A stretch of DNA of 64,000 nt, from contig NZ_JAJJWI010000014.1 in NCBI RefSeq assembly GCF_020907275.1, forward strand, positions 79,373-143,372, written 5' to 3'. How positions within the stretch are numbered: the stretch's first letter is position 1; every line of letters starts with the position of its first letter. Positions 53,322-63,380 of this stretch are shown here, one piece after another. The position numbers were made by a program, and so were the translations under genes. The notes beneath the pieces are model-generated. The model did no database searches. It was not told the origin of the DNA and saw nothing but the letters and a program-made list of their open reading frames with translations. Source of the DNA: Pontibacter silvestris. GTDB lineage: Bacteria > Bacteroidota > Bacteroidia > Cytophagales > Hymenobacteraceae.

Positions 53322-56300
53322 ATGCAAAAAAAACTACGGGTAAAAAACAAAGTGGTCTCTCGAAAGCGATATCCGCTGCTCTTTCTGGCGCTGATGGGTA
53401 CTGCTTCGTTGCCTGCTTATACACAAGCCAATGAAATATCCCTTGTTAGTTATCCTGGAAAAAAAAATAGCCTCCCGCATATTCTCAAGGTATTAGAGGC
53501 TAACACAGGGTACCATTTTGCTTATACCGATGAGGTGGCAAAGCTGAACAAAACCTTCTCTGTCGGAGCTGAGGATAAATCCATGGACGAGGTCCTAAAG
53601 ATATTATCCGAAGAGGGCAATCTGAAGATCAGGAAAGATAACAAGACGATTTCCATAACTGTTGCGACGGAAACAATCAGAGAGAAACAGCAGAGCGAAA
53701 TAGTATCGGGCATAGTAAAAGATAACACAGGTCAGGCCTTGCCTGGTGTGTCAATTACTGTGAAGGGTACATCTAAAGGTGCTGTTTCTGATGTTAATGG
53801 AAACTTTTCCGTTAATGTTTCTGGCTTTGAACAGCCAGTTCTGGTTTTCTCCTATATCGGATTTGCCAGCCAGGAGGTGCAGGTTAACAATCAAAGTCAG
53901 CTTAATATAGTGTTGGGAGAAGACACTAAAAGTCTGAATGAGGTGGTGGTAATCGGCTATGGTACAGCCAAACGCTCAGATATCACCACAGCAATCAGTA
54001 CACTTCCTGATGCTGATAAAATAGCAAACCGCCCTATTTCAAACGTTGCTGATGCACTGCAAGGGAATCTGGCAGGTGTAATAGTTACACAAAGTGGAGG
54101 AGACCCTTCGGCCGCGCCTCAAATTGTGATTAGAGGTGCCGGTACCATCAACAGTGAATCTCCTTTGTGGGTAGTGGATGGTATGCCATATTATGGAGGT
54201 CCATTAAACCCAAGAGATATTGAAACATATACGGTTCTGAAAGATGCTTCTGCTGCTGCCATTTATGGAGCACAGGCTTCATCAGGGGTTATATTAGTTA
54301 CTACGAAGAGTGGTAAGGCTGGAAAGCCAAGAATCTCCTTAGACACCTACTATGGCTGGCAAACGGCTCATAAATTGCCGGAAGCGCTTAATGCCGCAGA
54401 GCAATCAGCAATGTATAACCAGGCTGCAGATAATGCTGGTGCCTCTCGCCCGGATGCTCATGATCCCGCAAAGAACCCTTGGGGACAGGTAACACGCACC
54501 AACTGGATAGATGAGATATTCAGGACGGGTGGTATATATAACATTAACGCCAGCATCAGCGGTGGTAACGACAAGGGCCGCTATTTATCCTCCTTCGGGT
54601 ATCAGAATAAAGAGGGCATACTGCTGAACACAAACCTGAAGCGATATAATTTCAGGATAAAATCGGATTATGATTTTAGTAATAAGGTGCGGGTGGGGCA
54701 GAACCTCTACGTTAACCAGAGTAATGCACAGGGAACAAATACTTCAAATAGTTACTCAGGTACCATTATAAACGCCATTTATATGCCGCCTGCCGCCCCT
54801 GTTTATGATGAAGCGGGTAACTTTCATGGGGTTGTGCCTGATGATCTGGTAAGTTCATTCGGTGGTTCTTATGGTGATACCTATAACCCTGTAGCATTAC
54901 TGCTCCGGCCAACCGTAAATAGTCCTAGCCTTAACATTAATGGTACAGCCTATGTAGAGTATAGCCCGCTGGCAAACCTGAAGTTCAGGAGTGGTTTCAG
55001 CATAGACGTATTGCGCGATTCCTATAAAAGATTTGATCCGCGTATTCCGGAACCGGGTAAGCCTAACTCCATGAACTACCTGACGCAAAGTGAGGCAAAC
55101 AGAAACAAGTGGATATGGGATAATCAGTTGTCTTACCAGAAAGCCGTTGGTAAAAGCTTTTTTGATGTAACGGCTGTTTATTCGGCACAGCATACCAACT
55201 ACGGATACAACTGGCAAAGAGGTCAGAACTTTGACCGGGAGGATGAGTGGTTTCAATACATGGGCAATGCCAAAGAGATTATCGAAAGGCCAACCAGTAG
55301 CGTGTATGAAGATGCCTTAACCTCTGCAATAGGAAGAATCTCCTACAACTACGATGACCGTTATTTCTTAACAGGTAGTGTGCGCCGCGACGAGAGCTCA
55401 CGTTTGCATGCCGATAATAACAGCGATATATTTCCTGCGGCTTCTGCTGCCTGGAAGATTTCCTCTGAGCCTTTCTTTCACGCTGATTTCTTCCAGATGC
55501 TGAAGCTTAGAGCATCTTGGGGGCAGATTGGTAACATACAGTCGGTTGATTACTATGCTTACAATGTGCCTTTGGAGTCAGGAAACGCCTATCTTGGTGC
55601 TTCTCCTGCTTTTCAACAGGCTTACTACATCAACAAAGAGTCTAACCCAGGGCTGGAGTGGGAGCGTTCGGAGACTTTCGATATCGGTCTGGATATGGCC
55701 ATGTTTAACGACCGCCTGACACTTACTGCTGATTATTATGAGAAGTATACAAGAGGGCTAATATTGCCGGTAGACCCTAACCGACACGTTGGGGTACAAA
55801 ATGGTGCTACCAGAAACGTTGGAACGGTACTGAACAAAGGTCTGGAGCTTGCACTTGGCTACAGAGGTAACATTGGTGAATTGGCTTATCAGGTAAATGG
55901 AAATATAACCACCCTTAAAAACGAGCTACAGGATTTGGATGGGTACGGCAATGACTACATTGTACATAGCCAGAATGTACGCAGTATGTTCTCTCCTTAC
56001 CGTTCTACGCCAGGCCAGCCACTTTACTCTTACTACCTCATACCTCACGATGGCATTTTTCAATCAGAAGAACAGGTAGCTGACTATACTAATGCACAAG
56101 GGGAATTGATACAGCCAAACGCTAAACCTGGTGATCTGATCTTCAGGGATGTAAACGGAGATGGCAAGATTGATGACAATGACCGTGTGTACATGGGCAA
56201 TGCCATGCCTGACGTAACCTATGGCCTTAACCTGAACCTGCAGTGGAAAAGCTTTGACTTAACCTTGTTTGGGCAGGGCGTAGCAGGTGTTAAGCTGCTG

Positions 56301-56696
56301 ACAGGTTATAAATACTCTACCTATAACGCAGGTTTGCAAGGTTATAACCTGGATCGTGCTGTGCTGGATGCGTGGACACCACAAAACACTGACGCCTCTA
56401 TTCCTAGGCTTTCTACCAGCGACACAAACCTGAACTTCGGTACTGCTTCTGACTGGTACCTTGAGAAAGGGGACTATTTCCGCATCAAAAATTTAATGAT
56501 AGGTTATACGCTGCCAGTTCAGCTTATGAGTAGAATCAGGTCAGGTGCCAGCATAAGAGTTTATGCTGCTGCTGAGAACCTGCTTACCGTTACGCCTTAT
56601 GAGGGCCTTGACCCTGAAATAGGAGGTGTAGGACTGGACATGGGAACTTACCCAGTGCCACGCACTTACACTATCGGAGTAAACCTTCAATTCTAA
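53322..56696 (+). CDS. SusC-like TonB-linked outer-membrane receptor with STN domain
   Basis: This 1124-residue receptor has a signal peptide (about 18-37), an STN signalling domain (about 48-112; LKVLEANTGYHFAYTDEVAK), a carboxypeptidase-like domain (about 127-205; GIVKDNTGQALPGVSITVKG), a plug (about 210-330; NEVVVIGYGTAKRSDITTAI, GTINSESPLWVVDGMPYYGG) and the barrel, ending YTIGVNLQF. The STN domain shows that ligand binding is signalled to FecR. It forms a pair with the SusD-type gene 21 bp downstream. With phosphatase genes next to it, the imported molecule may be a phosphate ester instead of a glycan. Confidence 0.93.
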   Translation: MQKKLRVKNKVVSRKRYPLLFLALMGTASLPAYTQANEISLVSYPGKKNSLPHILKVLEANTGYHFAYTDEVAKLNKTFSVGAEDKSMDEVLKILSEEGNLKIRKDNKTISITVATETIREKQQSEIVSGIVKDNTGQALPGVSITVKGTSKGAVSDVNGNFSVNVSGFEQPVLVFSYIGFASQEVQVNNQSQLNIVLGEDTKSLNEVVVIGYGTAKRSDITTAISTLPDADKIANRPISNVADALQGNLAGVIVTQSGGDPSAAPQIVIRGAGTINSESPLWVVDGMPYYGGPLNPRDIETYTVLKDASAAAIYGAQASSGVILVTTKSGKAGKPRISLDTYYGWQTAHKLPEALNAAEQSAMYNQAADNAGASRPDAHDPAKNPWGQVTRTNWIDEIFRTGGIYNINASISGGNDKGRYLSSFGYQNKEGILLNTNLKRYNFRIKSDYDFSNKVRVGQNLYVNQSNAQGTNTSNSYSGTIINAIYMPPAAPVYDEAGNFHGVVPDDLVSSFGGSYGDTYNPVALLLRPTVNSPSLNINGTAYVEYSPLANLKFRSGFSIDVLRDSYKRFDPRIPEPGKPNSMNYLTQSEANRNKWIWDNQLSYQKAVGKSFFDVTAVYSAQHTNYGYNWQRGQNFDREDEWFQYMGNAKEIIERPTSSVYEDALTSAIGRISYNYDDRYFLTGSVRRDESSRLHADNNSDIFPAASAAWKISSEPFFHADFFQMLKLRASWGQIGNIQSVDYYAYNVPLESGNAYLGASPAFQQAYYINKESNPGLEWERSETFDIGLDMAMFNDRLTLTADYYEKYTRGLILPVDPNRHVGVQNGATRNVGTVLNKGLELALGYRGNIGELAYQVNGNITTLKNELQDLDGYGNDYIVHSQNVRSMFSPYRSTPGQPLYSYYLIPHDGIFQSEEQVADYTNAQGELIQPNAKPGDLIFRDVNGDGKIDDNDRVYMGNAMPDVTYGLNLNLQWKSFDLTLFGQGVAGVKLLTGYKYSTYNAGLQGYNLDRAVLDAWTPQNTDASIPRLSTSDTNLNFGTASDWYLEKGDYFRIKNLMIGYTLPVQLMSRIRSGASIRVYAAAENLLTVTPYEGLDPEIGGVGLDMGTYPVPRTYTIGVNLQF

Positions 56697-56717
56697 AATT
56701 TTTAAGAAACCATCACC

Positions 56718-58277
56718 ATGAAAATAAAAAAGTATCTTCCGTTTGCTATGCTGCTGGCCTTGTCTGTAGGATGCAGCGATGACTTTACTGAACTTACTCC
56801 TAAAGGGGCAACTACCTATTCTAACTTCTGGAAATCTGAACAGGATGCTGTTGCAGCCTCCAATGCCTTATACACCCACATGTACAACAGCGAAATGTTT
56901 GGCCGGGGCTTTTTTTGGTTTATTAATGCTTCGGATGACATGGTAACCGGCCGCTCTAATGCCACTGCCGAAAATATTCGCTACTTCAGGACAACTGGTG
57001 GAGATAGCTATATCCGTAACATATATGGCAACTTGTACCAAATCATCCGGCGTGCCAATGAGATCATAAAAAATGTGCCCTACATACAAATGGAGGAATC
57101 CTTAAAAAACAGGATTTTGGGCGAAGCTTATTTTATGCGTGGCTTTTCCTATTTCTACTTGGCTTCTTACTACGGCGACCAAAGGGCTGGTGTACCTATC
57201 GTAACGGAAGAGAACATGGAGCAGAGCCATTTTGACCGTGCTGCCAGTGCTGCAGAAAATTATAAACTGGTGGAGAGTGACTTGAAGAAAGCAGCAGAAT
57301 TGCTGCCGCTTTTCACCAGCTACAGCGATGATGATAAAGGCCGTGCACATAAAGATGCAGCCTTAGGATATTTGGCTAAAACCTACCTGTACTGGGCCCG
57401 TTACGATGCCTCTAAATGGGCTGATGCGGAGCAAGCGGCTGATGCTGTCGCCAATTCAGGTTCTGGTCGAGCATTGATCAATACAGGTAATCCCGAAGAG
57501 GACTTTGCCAGTGTTTTCCACATTGCCAATAACTGGTCCAGCGAGTATATCTGGTCAGTAGTATCGGGAAGGCAGACAGGCAGTATTTTACCTGGCGTAA
57601 TGCTGGAAAACAAGGGCTGGGGGCAGTACAATGGCTGGGGATATTTTCAGCCAACGTTAGAGCTTTATAATGAGTATGAGGCTGCTGACGTGCATCGAAG
57701 AGAAGCAACTATACTTGAGTTTGGGGATGAATTCCAGTACCTGGGCCAGACAAGGCGCTATGCTTCATCAAACTCGCTAACAGGCTTGCAGTTTAACAAA
57801 TATATGGAGCCGTACAGTTACCCGGTGGAGGAGCATCTCAATTCCAACGGTGACGAGCCTACTACTGACCTGAACGTACCATTGCTGCGCTATGCTGAGA
57901 TACTGCTGATAAAAGCAGAAGCGCAGATTATGCAGGGTGAAAACGGAGATGCGCCGCTTAACATGGTGCGCGCCAGAGCAGGTTTGGAACCTGTTACAGG
58001 AGCAACTATGACCGATCTGAAGCACGAGCGCCGTGTTGAATTGGCCGGCGAATTTGCCGACCGGCATCTCGATCTGGTGCGTTGGGGTGATGCACAGGCT
58101 ACCTATAGCATAGCGCCTCACGGACGTGTTCATGCCGATAAAACTAATCCGGATGCACCATTTCAGGTGGTACAGTTGGAGGTAGCCCGTAACTTCAATC
58201 CGCAGGTACATCATGTGTGGCCTATACCGCCAGATGTTGTAAGTAGTTCAGATATTCCTCAAAATCAGGGCTGGTAG
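56718..58277 (+). CDS. SusD/RagB-family outer-membrane lipoprotein
   Basis: This 519-residue ligand-binding lipoprotein caps the SusC-like channel. It has a lipobox (SVGCSDD, Cys19) and the family layout: N-terminal FWKSEQDAVAASNALYTHMY, the TPR-like helices with ANEIIKNVPYIQ and RILGEAYFMRGFSYFYLASY (about 130-153), and the C-terminal LRYAEILLIKAEAQI, RRVELAGEFADRHLDLVRWG and FNPQVHHVWPIPPDVVSSS blocks. It starts 21 bp after the receptor gene. Confidence 0.93.
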   Translation: MKIKKYLPFAMLLALSVGCSDDFTELTPKGATTYSNFWKSEQDAVAASNALYTHMYNSEMFGRGFFWFINASDDMVTGRSNATAENIRYFRTTGGDSYIRNIYGNLYQIIRRANEIIKNVPYIQMEESLKNRILGEAYFMRGFSYFYLASYYGDQRAGVPIVTEENMEQSHFDRAASAAENYKLVESDLKKAAELLPLFTSYSDDDKGRAHKDAALGYLAKTYLYWARYDASKWADAEQAADAVANSGSGRALINTGNPEEDFASVFHIANNWSSEYIWSVVSGRQTGSILPGVMLENKGWGQYNGWGYFQPTLELYNEYEAADVHRREATILEFGDEFQYLGQTRRYASSNSLTGLQFNKYMEPYSYPVEEHLNSNGDEPTTDLNVPLLRYAEILLIKAEAQIMQGENGDAPLNMVRARAGLEPVTGATMTDLKHERRVELAGEFADRHLDLVRWGDAQATYSIAPHGRVHADKTNPDAPFQVVQLEVARNFNPQVHHVWPIPPDVVSSSDIPQNQGW

Positions 58278-58315
58278 TGTTTGCCATAAGCTCTTACTTC
58301 TAAAACTCTTAGTTC

Positions 58316-59740
58316 ATGAATGACACAAAACCTTATACCTCACGCCGTCGCTTTTTAAAGTCGTCTGGTATAGCAACGTTGGGCTTTATGGGGCTCTACC
58401 AGTTCGTGGCGGAGCCATTACAAGCCTTTGGAAAAGAGGCTTTGGCACCGGCAGCAGGTTATGGCCCCTTGGTACAAGACCCTAAAGGACTTCTCAACTT
58501 GCCCAAAGATTTCTCTTATAAAGTTATATCACAACGTGGCGATAAAATGACAGATGGCTTGCTGGTCCCCGGTCGACCTGATGGTATGGGCACCTTTGCA
58601 GGGCCTGACGGCAAAACCATTATTATCAGAAACCATGAAAACAGTCCTGATACTTTTATTGAGGGAGCCTTTGGTCTGAAGAATGAGCTATTGCCCAAAG
58701 GAAAAGCTACGAGTTTTTATGATTTTGGGAAAGGTAAACTGCCTGGCCTTGGCGGTACTACCACCATAGTTTATGACCCCAAAAAAGGCGTGATAGAAAA
58801 GCAGTTTATGAGCCTGGCCGGCACAGCCAGGAATTGTGCCGGCGGTGTTACCCCCTGGAACAGCTGGCTTACATGTGAGGAGACAACTGTAAAAGCCGGG
58901 TCCTATGACTACTTTGAGAAAGACCATGGATACGTATTTGAGGTACCTGCTTCAACAAAAGTAGGAATGGTAACTCCTGTACCTATTAAAGAGATGGGCC
59001 GCATGAATCACGAAGCTGTCGCAGTAGATCCTACCACCAGCATTGTGTACCTGACCGAAGACAGGGGCGATAGCCTGTTTTATCGCTATGTACCGAACGA
59101 ATCCGGTAAGCTGGCAAAAGGGGGCAAGCTGCAGGCACTTGCTCTCAAAGAGCAGAAAAGCTGGGATACCCGTAACTGGGAGAATTCTAAAGGACCTGAG
59201 CTTCCTGTAGGCAAGCAACTGGAGGTAGAGTGGCTGGACATGGAGAATATTAACTCTCTGGATGATGACCTGCGCCTGATAGGTTTTGATAAAGGTGCTG
59301 CCTGTTTCGCTAGGGGAGAAGGCATATGGTTTGGCCACAACGAGCTTTACTTTGCCTGTACCAATGGTGGTAAATCTTCAAGCGGGCAAGTTTTCAGGTA
59401 TGAACCAAGCCCAAATGAAGGGAAGCCCGAAGAAGCAAAGCAGCCAGGCAAATTGGAGTTGTTTCTGGAGCCAAATAACAAGGATATACTGAAGTACTGT
59501 GATAACCTGACTATAGCTCCATGGGGTGATGTGATCATGTGTGAAGATGATCCACATCCCTTTGTAGTTGGAGTAACGCCTGGTGGCGAATTTTATAAGC
59601 TGGCGGAAAACGTTGGCTTTCTGTCAGAATTTGCGGGAGGCGTTTTTTCCCCAACCGGAGAAACTTATTTTATAAACATACAGGATGCGGGAATTACCCT
59701 GGCGATTACCGGACCTTGGAAAAAAGCAAAACAATCTTAA
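58316..59740 (+). CDS. PhoX-type alkaline phosphatase, Tat-exported
   Basis: The 474-residue product has a twin-arginine signal (SRRRFLKSSGIATLGF, RR at 10-12), so it is exported folded. It matches the PhoX/DUF839 family: AGPDGKTIIIRNHENSP, AGTARNCAGGVTPWNSWLTCEE (in pieces: RNCAGG and TPWNSWLTCEE, about 163-183), MGRMNHEAVAVDP, VYLTEDRGDSLFYRYVP and the late WGDVIMCEDDPHPFVVGV. These Glu, Asp and Asn residues hold calcium and iron in known PhoX enzymes. It removes phosphate from organic esters. It lies 38 bp after the SusD-type gene, within the same unit. Confidence 0.9.
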   Translation: MNDTKPYTSRRRFLKSSGIATLGFMGLYQFVAEPLQAFGKEALAPAAGYGPLVQDPKGLLNLPKDFSYKVISQRGDKMTDGLLVPGRPDGMGTFAGPDGKTIIIRNHENSPDTFIEGAFGLKNELLPKGKATSFYDFGKGKLPGLGGTTTIVYDPKKGVIEKQFMSLAGTARNCAGGVTPWNSWLTCEETTVKAGSYDYFEKDHGYVFEVPASTKVGMVTPVPIKEMGRMNHEAVAVDPTTSIVYLTEDRGDSLFYRYVPNESGKLAKGGKLQALALKEQKSWDTRNWENSKGPELPVGKQLEVEWLDMENINSLDDDLRLIGFDKGAACFARGEGIWFGHNELYFACTNGGKSSSGQVFRYEPSPNEGKPEEAKQPGKLELFLEPNNKDILKYCDNLTIAPWGDVIMCEDDPHPFVVGVTPGGEFYKLAENVGFLSEFAGGVFSPTGETYFINIQDAGITLAITGPWKKAKQS

Positions 59741-59743
59741 AAC

Positions 59744-59784
59744 AAGCGCTCCGGTTGTGCAAAAGCAGACCTGAGCGCTTTTAA
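59744..59784 (+). terminator. Hairpin aagcgctc/gagcgctt with T-tract
   Basis: An 8-bp stem (59744-59751 and 59773-59780) with a 21-base loop is followed by tttaac. It lies between the PhoX-type gene and the fusion phosphatase gene, so it may partly end transcription there. Confidence 0.5.
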
Positions 59785-59791
59785 CTTTATC

Positions 59792-61627
59792 ATGCATCGT
59801 AAACTATACACCTTATTGCTGGCTTCAGGCCTTTTAGCTACAACAGCCGCTGCGCAAACAGTTGTACACACTACACTAAATGCTCATTCGCATAATGATT
59901 ACCTAAACAACATCCCGTTTTTCAGGGCTTACCATAAAGGGTTTGGCTCTATTGAAGCGGATGTTTTTCCTTTGAAAGGCGAATTATACGTTGCTCACGA
60001 AAAAGATAATATCAGTAAAGAAAGAACGCTGTCTAAGCTGTACTTGGAGCCAGCCCTTGCTGAGTTAGCAAAAGATGAGACGCGGCAGCTAAGCCTGCTA
60101 ATCGATATAAAAGAAAACCATCAGGAGGCGCTGCGTCTGCTTGTAAAGCAGCTAAAACCTTCCAGAAGCCTGCTGAGTACTCCTGCCCGGAAAGGACAGC
60201 TGACCATTATTATCAGTGGTGACAGGCCACAACCTGCGGAGTACACAAACTACCCTGACTATATTTTCTTTGATGACAACTATAAGATAGCTCATACGCC
60301 TGAGCAGTGGGAGCGGGTGGGGCTGGTAAGTACTAATTTCAGAAACTACAGTAACTGGAATGGAAAAGGAGTTCTCATCAAAGAGGAACTAGCACGTGTA
60401 AAAGGTTTGGTGGACAGTGTGCATGCTGCCGGAAAAAATATTCGCTTTTGGGCTGCTCCAGATAGCAAATCAGCTTGGCTAAGCCTAATGGGTATGGGAG
60501 TGGATATGATTGGGACAGACAGGGTGGAGGAACTGGGCACATTAATGCAGAGGAAGGCCAGAAATGAGTATAAAATGGCAGAACCTTACTCGGTTTATAC
60601 TCCTACATATAAAATTGACAGCAAAACGGAAAGAGTCAAAAACGTTATCTTTTTGATTGGCGATGGCATGGGCTTATCACAAGTTTATGCCACTTATACT
60701 GCTAACAGAGGGCAGCTAAACCTCTTTCAGATGCGAAACATTGGACTATCTGTTACGAACTCCGCTGATGCATATGGCACAGACTCTGCTGCTGGCGCAA
60801 CTGCCATGGCAACCGGAGAGAAAACCAATAATCGGGCAGTAGGAGTTAATTCAGCGGGTGAACCACTCCAGTCATTGGTTGCTTATGCCTCAGAAGCGGG
60901 TAAGAAAACAGCCGTCATTGCCGCCTGCGATTTGACTGATGCTACTCCGGCAGCCTTTTATGCACATCAGCAAGAGCGGTTATCAAGTACAGCGATAGCA
61001 CAAGATATGCTTTCTTCTCCTGTTGATATAGTGGTGGGAGCCGGAAGAAAGCATTTTGAAGCTCGTATAAATGACAATAGCATTCTGGAAGCCCTACAGG
61101 CTAAGGGGTATGTAGTGGCGGACGAATTGCCCGCTACTTTGCCTGAAACTTCAAAACTGGCTGTATTGGTAGCTGACAGCGCTGTTCGACCTGTGTTAGA
61201 TGGACGAGGAGACTATTTACTTGCTGCTTTTAGTAAAGTGACTGGCGCTATCTCAGACAATGATAAAGGTTTCTTTCTGATGTTGGAAGGCTCTCAAATT
61301 GACCACGGAGGGCATGCCAACAATTTTCCGCAGGTGGTAACAGAAAATGCAGACTTTGATAAGGTGGTGGGCGAAGCCTTACGTTTTGCAGACCAGGATG
61401 GAGAAACACTGGTGATTGTAACAGCTGACCACGAAACCGGGGGACTTACCTTACTAGACGGGAATATATCTGAAGGATACGTTATTGGAGAATTCAGCAC
61501 TGATGATCATACGGGCATCCCGGTGCCTGTTTATGCCTATGGACCACATTCCAATGATTTCAGAGGAGTATATCAGAATAACGAAATATTTCAGAAGCTG
61601 TTAGCCTTGTTAAGCAAGTATGAATAG
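59792..61627 (+). CDS. Fusion of a GDPD/PI-PLC-like phosphodiesterase and an alkaline phosphatase
   Basis: The 611-residue exported protein has a signal peptide (about 1-22). Residues 28 to about 260 hold a TIM-barrel phosphodiesterase of the GDPD/PI-PLC type: NAHSHNDYLNNIPFFRAYHK, then GSIEADVFPLKGELYVAHE, with the His, Glu and Asp residues of that superfamily, and IGTDRVEELG near the end. Residues about 285-611 form an alkaline phosphatase: FLIGDGMGLSQ, the nucleophile S332 in DSAAGATAMATG, QIDHGGHAN and TADHETGG. The order lets one protein cut a phosphodiester and then release phosphate from the product. The two-step activity is inference; the domains are plain. It closes the cluster. Confidence 0.88.
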   Translation: MHRKLYTLLLASGLLATTAAAQTVVHTTLNAHSHNDYLNNIPFFRAYHKGFGSIEADVFPLKGELYVAHEKDNISKERTLSKLYLEPALAELAKDETRQLSLLIDIKENHQEALRLLVKQLKPSRSLLSTPARKGQLTIIISGDRPQPAEYTNYPDYIFFDDNYKIAHTPEQWERVGLVSTNFRNYSNWNGKGVLIKEELARVKGLVDSVHAAGKNIRFWAAPDSKSAWLSLMGMGVDMIGTDRVEELGTLMQRKARNEYKMAEPYSVYTPTYKIDSKTERVKNVIFLIGDGMGLSQVYATYTANRGQLNLFQMRNIGLSVTNSADAYGTDSAAGATAMATGEKTNNRAVGVNSAGEPLQSLVAYASEAGKKTAVIAACDLTDATPAAFYAHQQERLSSTAIAQDMLSSPVDIVVGAGRKHFEARINDNSILEALQAKGYVVADELPATLPETSKLAVLVADSAVRPVLDGRGDYLLAAFSKVTGAISDNDKGFFLMLEGSQIDHGGHANNFPQVVTENADFDKVVGEALRFADQDGETLVIVTADHETGGLTLLDGNISEGYVIGEFSTDDHTGIPVPVYAYGPHSNDFRGVYQNNEIFQKLLALLSKYE

Positions 61628-62121
61628 GTATTTTCTAACCATGTTTAATTATTTTGATTTCATATTAAGTCAACATATTGGTCATCCATTCCTTAGAGTA
61701 AAGGAGTATAATAACATTCGGTATATAGTGGCTTTGTTTGGGTAGGGTAGATAGTCAAACCATTTATTAAATAAGCTTAAAAAGTAGTAGTTACAGGAAG
61801 GGTACTTGTGTGAGAACTACACATAACCAGCATACAGGATGATGCTTTAGAGTAGATAGTGGTGGATGGTTTCCCTGGATGCACCGGTCAGATTGCAGGT
61901 GGTTTGAATGGACGTATTTCCCAAATGTGTACAGAAAGCTCACGCTCTAAAAGTTATCTAGGTGTGGCTTCAAAGGAATCATATCCACCACCTTCGAAAA
62001 CATGGAGACTGCAAATACATGATTTCGGGCGATGAACCTTATCAGCTGTTACTGTGCGTTTGCATCACGTATTGCCTCCGGCAATCACGACTCATAATAC
62101 TGGCGACTCCTTCACTAGTTT
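61628..62121. other. Intergenic gap
   Basis: No gene is supported. The right half has short protein-like fragments without recognisable motif and may be an eroded gene. Confidence 0.3.
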
Positions 62122-62388
62122 CTAGTTCATCATATAGACCCTAATTAATGCAATAATAGCCACCAACAGGAAGATGGCGTTAAGCACCCAGCTTGCGTGC
62201 GCCTTCTTCGATGCTGCGTACAGGGCCATTAAAAGGCAACCAAAAATCTGCATCCCCAGATATTGCACGGACTGACTGCTGATAAAATTCAAGCTGTTCA
62301 GGCTGAAAGCCAAAAGGGCAAAGACCGCTCCTATCCAGCCTATTCCTTCCCATACATATTTCCGCATTGACACCATTGCTTTGTTCAT
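62122..62388 (-). CDS. Small membrane protein, CBU_0592-like
   Basis: This 88-residue protein has three hydrophobic helices (GIGWIGAVFALLAFSLNSLN, YLGMQIFGCLLMALYAAS, WVLNAIFLLVAIIALIRVYM). The pattern resembles the small CBU_0592-type membrane proteins of unknown role. It is divergent from the LysR gene with 86 bp between them, so that regulator may act on it. Confidence 0.7.
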   Translation of the reverse strand: MNKAMVSMRKYVWEGIGWIGAVFALLAFSLNSLNFISSQSVQYLGMQIFGCLLMALYAASKKAHASWVLNAIFLLVAIIALIRVYMMN

Positions 62389-62474
62389 TTAATTATACTG
62401 CAAAGTAATTGTGTGCGTATGGGCTAAAAAATGCTAATATTGAGTTAACTAATGCGAAAATTGAATCAGAATAC

Positions 62475-63380
62475 ATGGAGTTACAGCAGATAAAATACTT
62501 CCTGACACTGGCGCAGGAGCTGCACTTCTGGAATACAGCCGAGCGGATGTTCATCACGCAGTCAGCACTCAGCAGGCAGATTAAGGCTTTGGAAGATGAA
62601 CTCGGTATTCAGCTTTTCGAAAGAAGCAAGCGAAATGTGAAGCTTACCGAGGCTGGCGCGTTTCTAAGAGATCAGTGGCTGCCTTTGCTGGATGAGATTA
62701 ACCGTATCCACATGCAGGCTCGGAAAATTCACGATGGTGCCTTTGGTTCTATCAGAATCGGCTACCCGGGCTCCATTGCCTACAGCTTCATGCCCGAACT
62801 GATTATAAGCATATCCCGTACCCTACCTGAACTGAAGGTTGAGTTGGTGGAGCCGACCGACATTAGCTTTGAGCAATTGCTGCTCAATTACCAGATGGAT
62901 TTGGCGTTTAGACGTGATCCTGCGGTAAACCCTTCATTACAGTCAACCTGCCTATATTCGGAGCCGTTTGTCCTTGTCGTGCCTTATAACCATTGGCTTA
63001 ATGAACAGAACTTTACCGGTTTGCACGATTTGAAGAACGAGAAGTTCATCCTGTCAAATTTGGCGCAGACTACGTTCTACACCTCAAGTCTTCGGCAGAT
63101 TCTTGAGGACCACGACTTCAACCCCAACGTGTACATTGAAACGGATTTTGGCGGCATGGTTCTTGGGTTGGTCTCTAAGGGGCTTGGGGTGTCCATACTT
63201 CCCTATTCCTACTCGTTCAGTGCACTACCCAACGTGCGGTTTATCACACTGCCTTACAAGATGAGCCTCTACGTTACCTGGCGGAGGGATGATAAAAGTG
63301 CTGTTCTTAGGAATATACTGCAACAAGTGCAGGAGACAGCTTCTAAGTTCGTGTCAGATAGTAGTTTGCCAGTAAATTAG
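62475..63380 (+). CDS. LysR-family transcriptional regulator
   Basis: The 301-residue regulator has an N-terminal winged helix (MELQQIKYFLTLAQELHFWN and ITQSALSRQIKALEDELGIQ) and a C-terminal substrate-binding domain (about 90-295). The start at 62475 is fixed by the family N-terminus; an in-frame ATG at 62409 lies 66 bp upstream and adds unlike residues. It is divergent from a small membrane protein gene, the usual place for a LysR target. The effector is not known. Confidence 0.9.
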   Translation: MELQQIKYFLTLAQELHFWNTAERMFITQSALSRQIKALEDELGIQLFERSKRNVKLTEAGAFLRDQWLPLLDEINRIHMQARKIHDGAFGSIRIGYPGSIAYSFMPELIISISRTLPELKVELVEPTDISFEQLLLNYQMDLAFRRDPAVNPSLQSTCLYSEPFVLVVPYNHWLNEQNFTGLHDLKNEKFILSNLAQTTFYTSSLRQILEDHDFNPNVYIETDFGGMVLGLVSKGLGVSILPYSYSFSALPNVRFITLPYKMSLYVTWRRDDKSAVLRNILQQVQETASKFVSDSSLPVN

